Below are positions 60,077-64,000 of a stretch of 64,000 bases of DNA, one piece after another. The stretch is from contig OZ017770.1 of NCBI GenBank assembly GCA_963969345.1, positions 6,953,246-7,017,245 of the forward strand, in the 5' to 3' direction. Every line of letters starts with the position of its first letter. The stretch's first letter is position 1. A program made the position numbers and the translations under genes. The DNA is from Turbatrix aceti (taxonomy: Eukaryota > Nematoda > Chromadorea > Rhabditida > Panagrolaimidae). Under the pieces are notes generated by a model. It searched no databases and had not been told where the DNA came from. It was given only the letters and a program-made list of their open reading frames with translations.

Positions 60077-61701
60077 TCAGCCTCGTTTGTGTTTTTCTTT
60101 GTCTACCAAATGTTTGGAAATGATGGACAGCATGACCTCGTCGGCGCCTCCGGCTATGGAAAACAGTCGAAGATCTCGGTAGAATCGGCTTACCAGGTTA
60201 TCCCACGTGTATCCATTTCCGCCCCAATACTAAAGAATTTTAATTAAAAAATCAATTTGACACACCCTTTTTTGTTACCTGAAGGCAGTTATCCGTGATG
60301 ACTCTGGACAGGCGAGCTGCTTTCAACTTCGCCATGCTGGCTAGAAGTGTGACGTTGTTTCCAGCCAGCTTTTCGATGACCGCGCGGTAGAGCAACGCCC
60401 GCACAGCTTCAAGTTCTGTTGTCATTTCTGCGAGGCGATAACGGATGCATTGATTGTTTAAAACAGGTTCGCCAAAGATCTGTCTATCCTGTGTGTATTG
60501 GATTGTCAAATTCATGATTCGGCTGAGGGGTTCAAGAACTGCAAAAAAACTGATATGCCTGCTTTTATAGATTGCAAAATTAAACCGGTTTTTGAAAAAA
60601 TCATTATAATTTTTTTGACACGTACAAAAAACAAAGACTTACGAACAGCAACAGAAACTAAGCGTTCGTCTTGAAATTGCGACATCTGGTAGACAAATCC
60701 GCGACCTTCTTCGCCGATAATGTTGGATGCGGGCACACGAACGTCATCGAAAAAAATTTCAGCCGTGTCGGAAGAGTGCATTCCGAGTTTTTCAATCCGG
60801 CGACCCAAGGTAATTCCTAAAAACAGCAACAGAGTACATTTTTGTAATGCACATTAAACTCTTTTTTTAACGTACCTGGTTCGTTTAAATTGACGCAAAT
60901 GAGACTCTTGTTGCGATGATTCGACAAACTCGAGTTTGTGTTCGCCAAAAGACAAATCCAATCTGCCTGATGACCGTTTGTAATCCATTGCTTTGAACCA
61001 GAAATAATTAAATCACCGTCATGCCATCGCGCAGACGTTTTGATTGCTAAAATTAATACATATTTTTAAATGCCTGGAAGTACATTGAAATATTTACATA
61101 CCTGCAACATCGCTGCCGGCACCCGCCTCGCTTACGCCGAGACATGCAACTCGATCGCCATTCATTGATGGCAACAGAAATTCTTGTTTAAGATAATCAG
61201 AGCCGTAGTCTGCCAAAGCGGGAGTTGCCATATCTGACTAAAAGTTAAATCATGGCTAACCAAGTTTACACAAACAAAAACAACAAACCTGGACGGCAAT
61301 AGCCATTGGTATCGCGGCACAATCAATTTTTCCCATGGTTTCTGCTACCAAAACCGAATATGAAAAATCCAAATCCAAACCTCCATATTCTAAAAAAAAA
61401 ATTAGGATTGCCAGGAGTATAAAAAGTTGTTACCAATTGGCTTATTGACACCAAAGATACCGAGTTTTCCTAGATCAGGAAAAAGTTTACGCGCAGGAAA
61501 CGATTTTTGGTTTTCCCATTCATCGACATACGGGTTTATACTTTTTTCGATGTACTGAAAAAAATTACGTCATTTATCGTATCACAATCATCCTAAAACC
61601 TGCGTAATAGCAGAGGCAAAAGCCATGTGTTCGGGGCCATAGATAAGGTGTGATGCCAGCGCGGGAGCCGCTTTCTTTAGCCCAGATAACGCTTTTGCCA
61701 T
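60077..61701 (-). CDS. Acyl-CoA dehydrogenase
   Basis: This is a flavoenzyme of fatty-acid or branched-chain acyl-CoA oxidation, probably mitochondrial. The start MAKALSGLKKAAPALASHLI is at 61701. Family signatures include CLGVSEAGAGSDVAAIKTSA, GDLIISGSKQWITNGHQADW, KLGMHSSDTAEIFFDDVRVP and YTQDRQIFGEPVLNNQ, ending YWGGNGYTWDNLVSRFYRDL. The usual medium-chain type base (YEGTSQ) is absent; the equivalent place reads IAGGADEVM. The Glu in FQDERLVSVAVR occupies the position of the catalytic base of isovaleryl- and long-chain enzymes, so the enzyme is probably active with that arrangement. C. elegans has many acdh genes and I do not choose one. No C-terminal peroxisomal signal. Confidence 0.93.
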
Positions 61702-61830
61702 TGATCAGTATCCAAAAATCTCTACCGTACGTGTGGTCAAATCACCGAGACACTAGGCACAAGACTTCTGTTAGCATGTGTTAAATCAAAAGCAAACACG
61801 AAACTGTCGCGCAATTCACGATTCAGTTAG

Positions 61831-62658
61831 TTAGGCGTCGACAGGTCGAACCAGCATCATACAGGCAAACTGGAGAAGTTGTCAATATTGTTGATTTCAA
61901 AACAGTGAACACAAAAGTAATTTTCTTTTTACTTCAATGTACGGATCCTAGAGGCGAACAACTAATGTGATTGCGATGAAAGGAGAGATTTTCGTGAGAG
62001 CGAGGAACAAAATCCGGAACATTGGTGCAGTGACCGGTGCATGCATTTTCAAGCACAACCTGCTGCCTCCGGCAGTGCACACATTCTGCTATGTGTGGAA
62101 GAAAGTTTTTCATGATTAATGACGCACAAAAAAAATCATTTATTTTATTATTTAATTGCGCTGCTGGCAGTGTTTTTACTCCGTGAAACATTTATCTGTT
62201 AAATATATTTGTCTTACATTTTTTAAAACATTTTTACTTATTTTTTGTTAAAAAAGGACTAGACAGGTCCGAGCCTGATCAGGCGCGTTTTAACTTTAAT
62301 GAAATTACCTCAGATAAAAAATATCTGCTAAAAATATTTTTTTGTAGTTTTTATCACTTTTTTTACATTTAGAACCTTAGTTTTCATTTTAACAACTCTT
62401 AGCATAAAAACAAAAACAAAAAAATATTTTTTTCCTTCCAGTGTTGCAGGTTTGGCCGCTGTTCAAAATTTTCGCCATTTTTTTACCCCGGTTCACATTT
62501 TTTTTAGTTTTTGGCAATGACGACACTAATAGTTGCTAAGATTTCCCCATAAATAAAATTTTAGTGCTCAATAGCAACAATCGACGTAGCCAGACTGCAC
62601 CAATACGTGAATTGCCCAAGGAGCAGGCAAAAATCCAGATGACAACATTAAAGCCCAT
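61831..62658 (-). CDS. Probable small secreted cystine-knot peptide (glycoprotein-hormone-like)
   Basis: A three-exon model: exon 1 (62607-62658) encodes the signal peptide MGFNVVIWIFACSLGNS and ends at a GTATTG donor. Exon 2 (61943-62088) reads ECVHCRRQQVVLENACTGHC followed by TNVPDFVPRSHENLSFHRNH and ISCSPLGS. Exon 3 (61831-61869) supplies FACMMLVRPVDA. The phases of exons 1 and 2 match. The C-T-G-H-C motif is the CxGxC ring of cystine-knot hormones (compare ACVGHC in GPA2 and ACWGRC in GPB5), with an upstream Cys at similar spacing. NLS is an N-glycosylation site, and the total is six cysteines. The C-terminal part does not match known subunits, so exon 3 is uncertain. The frame was found by eye. 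Confidence 0.35.
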
Positions 62659-62889
62659 GTTTGGTTGCTGCACCAACGTAGGAGACAAATGACAAGGATA
62701 CTAACTTTCTGGCTGATATAAATCTTGGTGAGTCCACAAAACAGGGAACATTACACGGGAGCATATGATGTCCCTAAAAAGAGTCAGAAACCTGTTTGAT
62801 AATGATTATCAATATCAAAAACGAGAAATGATGACACTTTCATGGGCAGTAAAAATCTTGAATACCGCTTTTACGACATCTTCTTTTAA

Positions 62890-63489
62890 ATGAAGATGCG
62901 CTGTGGAGCAATCTTGTTATTTTTTGTTCTCTGCAGCATTACCCAAGGTAAAAGGTGTTTTTTGGGACGTAATTTAATGTACCTTTTTACAGGAGCGGAG
63001 AAACGATTGCTCGTGGACGAAGTCCAAGATTCGAGTTCAGGTGAACGTGAACCCGATGAAACCTTTGATGACTATGAAAGCTTCAACGGTAAACCAATAA
63101 AAAACAGAGTGGTCAACACAAAATTGAAGCAAGTCACGTACGAACCTATTCTCCCAACCTTCAGTACCCCCCGGCCAGCAAGACGCCCAATATCGACCAC
63201 TGTTGGACGAGTCAAGGCAACTACTGCTTCACCTCCTCCTGGGCTGCGGCGTAGGGGCTACTATTATCAGCATTATCCATACGACCGACTGCATCATTTT
63301 TATCGGTTGAATCCCCATCTTCAATATTACTACCCCGCAGAGTACGAAACATATCAGTGGTACTACCGCCTCGAACAAGCTCCGTATTTTCAAGGTAAAA
63401 TTTTATTTTGTTTTATCAGAGCCATAAAATGCTTTTTAGATCGGCAATACTACGACTTGGTTGCACTGGGCTATTACAGAGAACAATAA
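62890..63489 (+). CDS. Secreted tyrosine-rich protein
   Basis: The start MKMRCGAILLFFVLCSITQG is a strong signal peptide. A 45-bp intron and a second one near 63395-63440 split the gene into three exons with normal boundaries. After an acidic segment (VDEVQDSSSGEREPDETFDD) and a Pro/Thr linker, the sequence becomes extremely Tyr-rich: RRRGYYYQHYPYDRLHHFYR, LQYYYPAEYETYQWYYRLEQ, then DRQYYDLVALGYYREQ. Dibasic or polybasic sites (PARRP, LRRRG) could release the Tyr-rich domain. Tyr-rich secreted proteins are often crosslinked in cuticle or eggshell by peroxidases; that is inference. No homologue recognised. Confidence 0.8.
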   Translation: MKMRCGAILLFFVLCSITQGKRCFLGRNLMYLFTGAEKRLLVDEVQDSSSGEREPDETFDDYESFNGKPIKNRVVNTKLKQVTYEPILPTFSTPRPARRPISTTVGRVKATTASPPPGLRRRGYYYQHYPYDRLHHFYRLNPHLQYYYPAEYETYQWYYRLEQAPYFQGKILFCFIRAIKCFLDRQYYDLVALGYYREQ

Positions 63490-63506
63490 TTTATGAGCTT
63501 TTGTAT

Positions 63507-64000
63507 TTATTGGAATTTTTCTGTTGCAAGCGATTTGACAGCAATAAAATACAGAACACCGGCGGTGAGGAGCACGAGCATCTAAAAATCTATTAAAAAA
63601 TTAATATTTGAATAAAAAAATGTAACATACGTTAAACGATAACTTTTTATCAATTTTCCGTAATCCGAGCATTAAAATTTGGGCACGAGCTGTGGATTTC
63701 ATATATACCCAATGGCAGGAGAGGATTGAAGGAATCTAGAATTTTGAAGTTTGTTATTTTGAAAATCAGTTTGAAAAACATACTTCTTCGTGAACCGGGC
63801 GATTTTTTAACAACAATTCCAGGGACAGCGATGAAAATGACGAGACTTCAATATTAGCATTTGTGACTAGGGTCAAGAGCAGAGCAATTGACACAAATGA
63901 ATCCAAACACAAAAAGGACCAAAATGCTACAGAAAAATCTGTGCTGCCTACAGCCAAATCTCCGACCAGATCTCTGACCAGAAGTAAATTGATTACGTTG
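63507..64000 (-). CDS. Membrane protein gene, 3' part (runs off the right edge)
   Basis: A minus-strand frame entering from the edge reads DFSVAFWSFLCLDSFVSIAL (one TM helix) and continues LTLVTNANIEV to LLLKNRPVHEEV. A TTCTAG acceptor near 63738 opens an exon reading KSTARAQILMLGLRKIDKKL, and after a short intron MLVLLTAGVLYFIAVKSLAT ends in a TAA at 63507-63509. The alternation of helices and basic loops suggests a multipass receptor or channel. Exon joining is tentative. Its 3' end overlaps the 3' flank of the converging tyrosine-rich gene. Family unknown. Confidence 0.4.

Overview
The window is genomic DNA from a eukaryote with many short spliced introns, almost certainly a nematode but not Caenorhabditis elegans itself. 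Most introns are about 45-150 bp, with GT donors and TTTCAG-like acceptors. The gene content is diagnostic: a flp-1 type NFLRFamide precursor, a cuticle collagen with the nematode N-terminal domain, a receptor guanylyl cyclase, a NRF-6 family acyltransferase, a divergent nuclear hormone receptor, and DAF-10/IFT122, CEH-43/Dlx and USP-46 orthologues. Roughly 25 protein-coding loci are supported. I saw no rRNA or CRISPR and no convincing tRNA. CDS spans run from start to stop and include introns.

Layout, 0-17.8 kb: a cadherin (-, runs off the left edge), a long spacer, a tiny membrane protein (+), PEX2/prx-2 (-) split by an intron made almost wholly of a palindromic foldback element, a doubtful small ORF pair (+), flp-1 (-) head-to-head with daf-10 (+), TMEM115 (+), a nuclear receptor (-) and a cuticle collagen (-). 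18-33 kb, all minus strand: AMPK gamma, an ARHGEF17/10-like RhoGEF, a secreted mucin/cystine-knot protein with IL-17-like cysteine spacing, and a receptor guanylyl cyclase.

33.9-51 kb: CD2BP2-like spliceosomal protein (-), ARF1 GTPase (+), an unrecognised four-helix membrane protein (-), USP46 deubiquitinase (+), SLC6 transporter (+), TMEM120 (+), pyruvate dehydrogenase kinase (-) and a NRF-6-like acyltransferase (+). 51.6-64 kb: Dlx homeobox gene ceh-43 (-) with a gene-poor 5.4 kb upstream region holding an orphan GPCR TM7-like exon, a coiled-coil protein (+), an acyl-CoA dehydrogenase (-), a probable small cystine-knot hormone gene (-), a secreted tyrosine-rich protein (+), and the 3' end of a membrane protein gene (-) at the right edge.

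There is no single pathway here; it is an ordinary nematode gene neighbourhood. The main points of interest are the foldback-element intron in prx-2, two small secreted cystine-knot candidates, a degenerate GYF domain, a decayed peptide copy in flp-1, the flp-1/daf-10 linkage, and the orphan TM7 exon.
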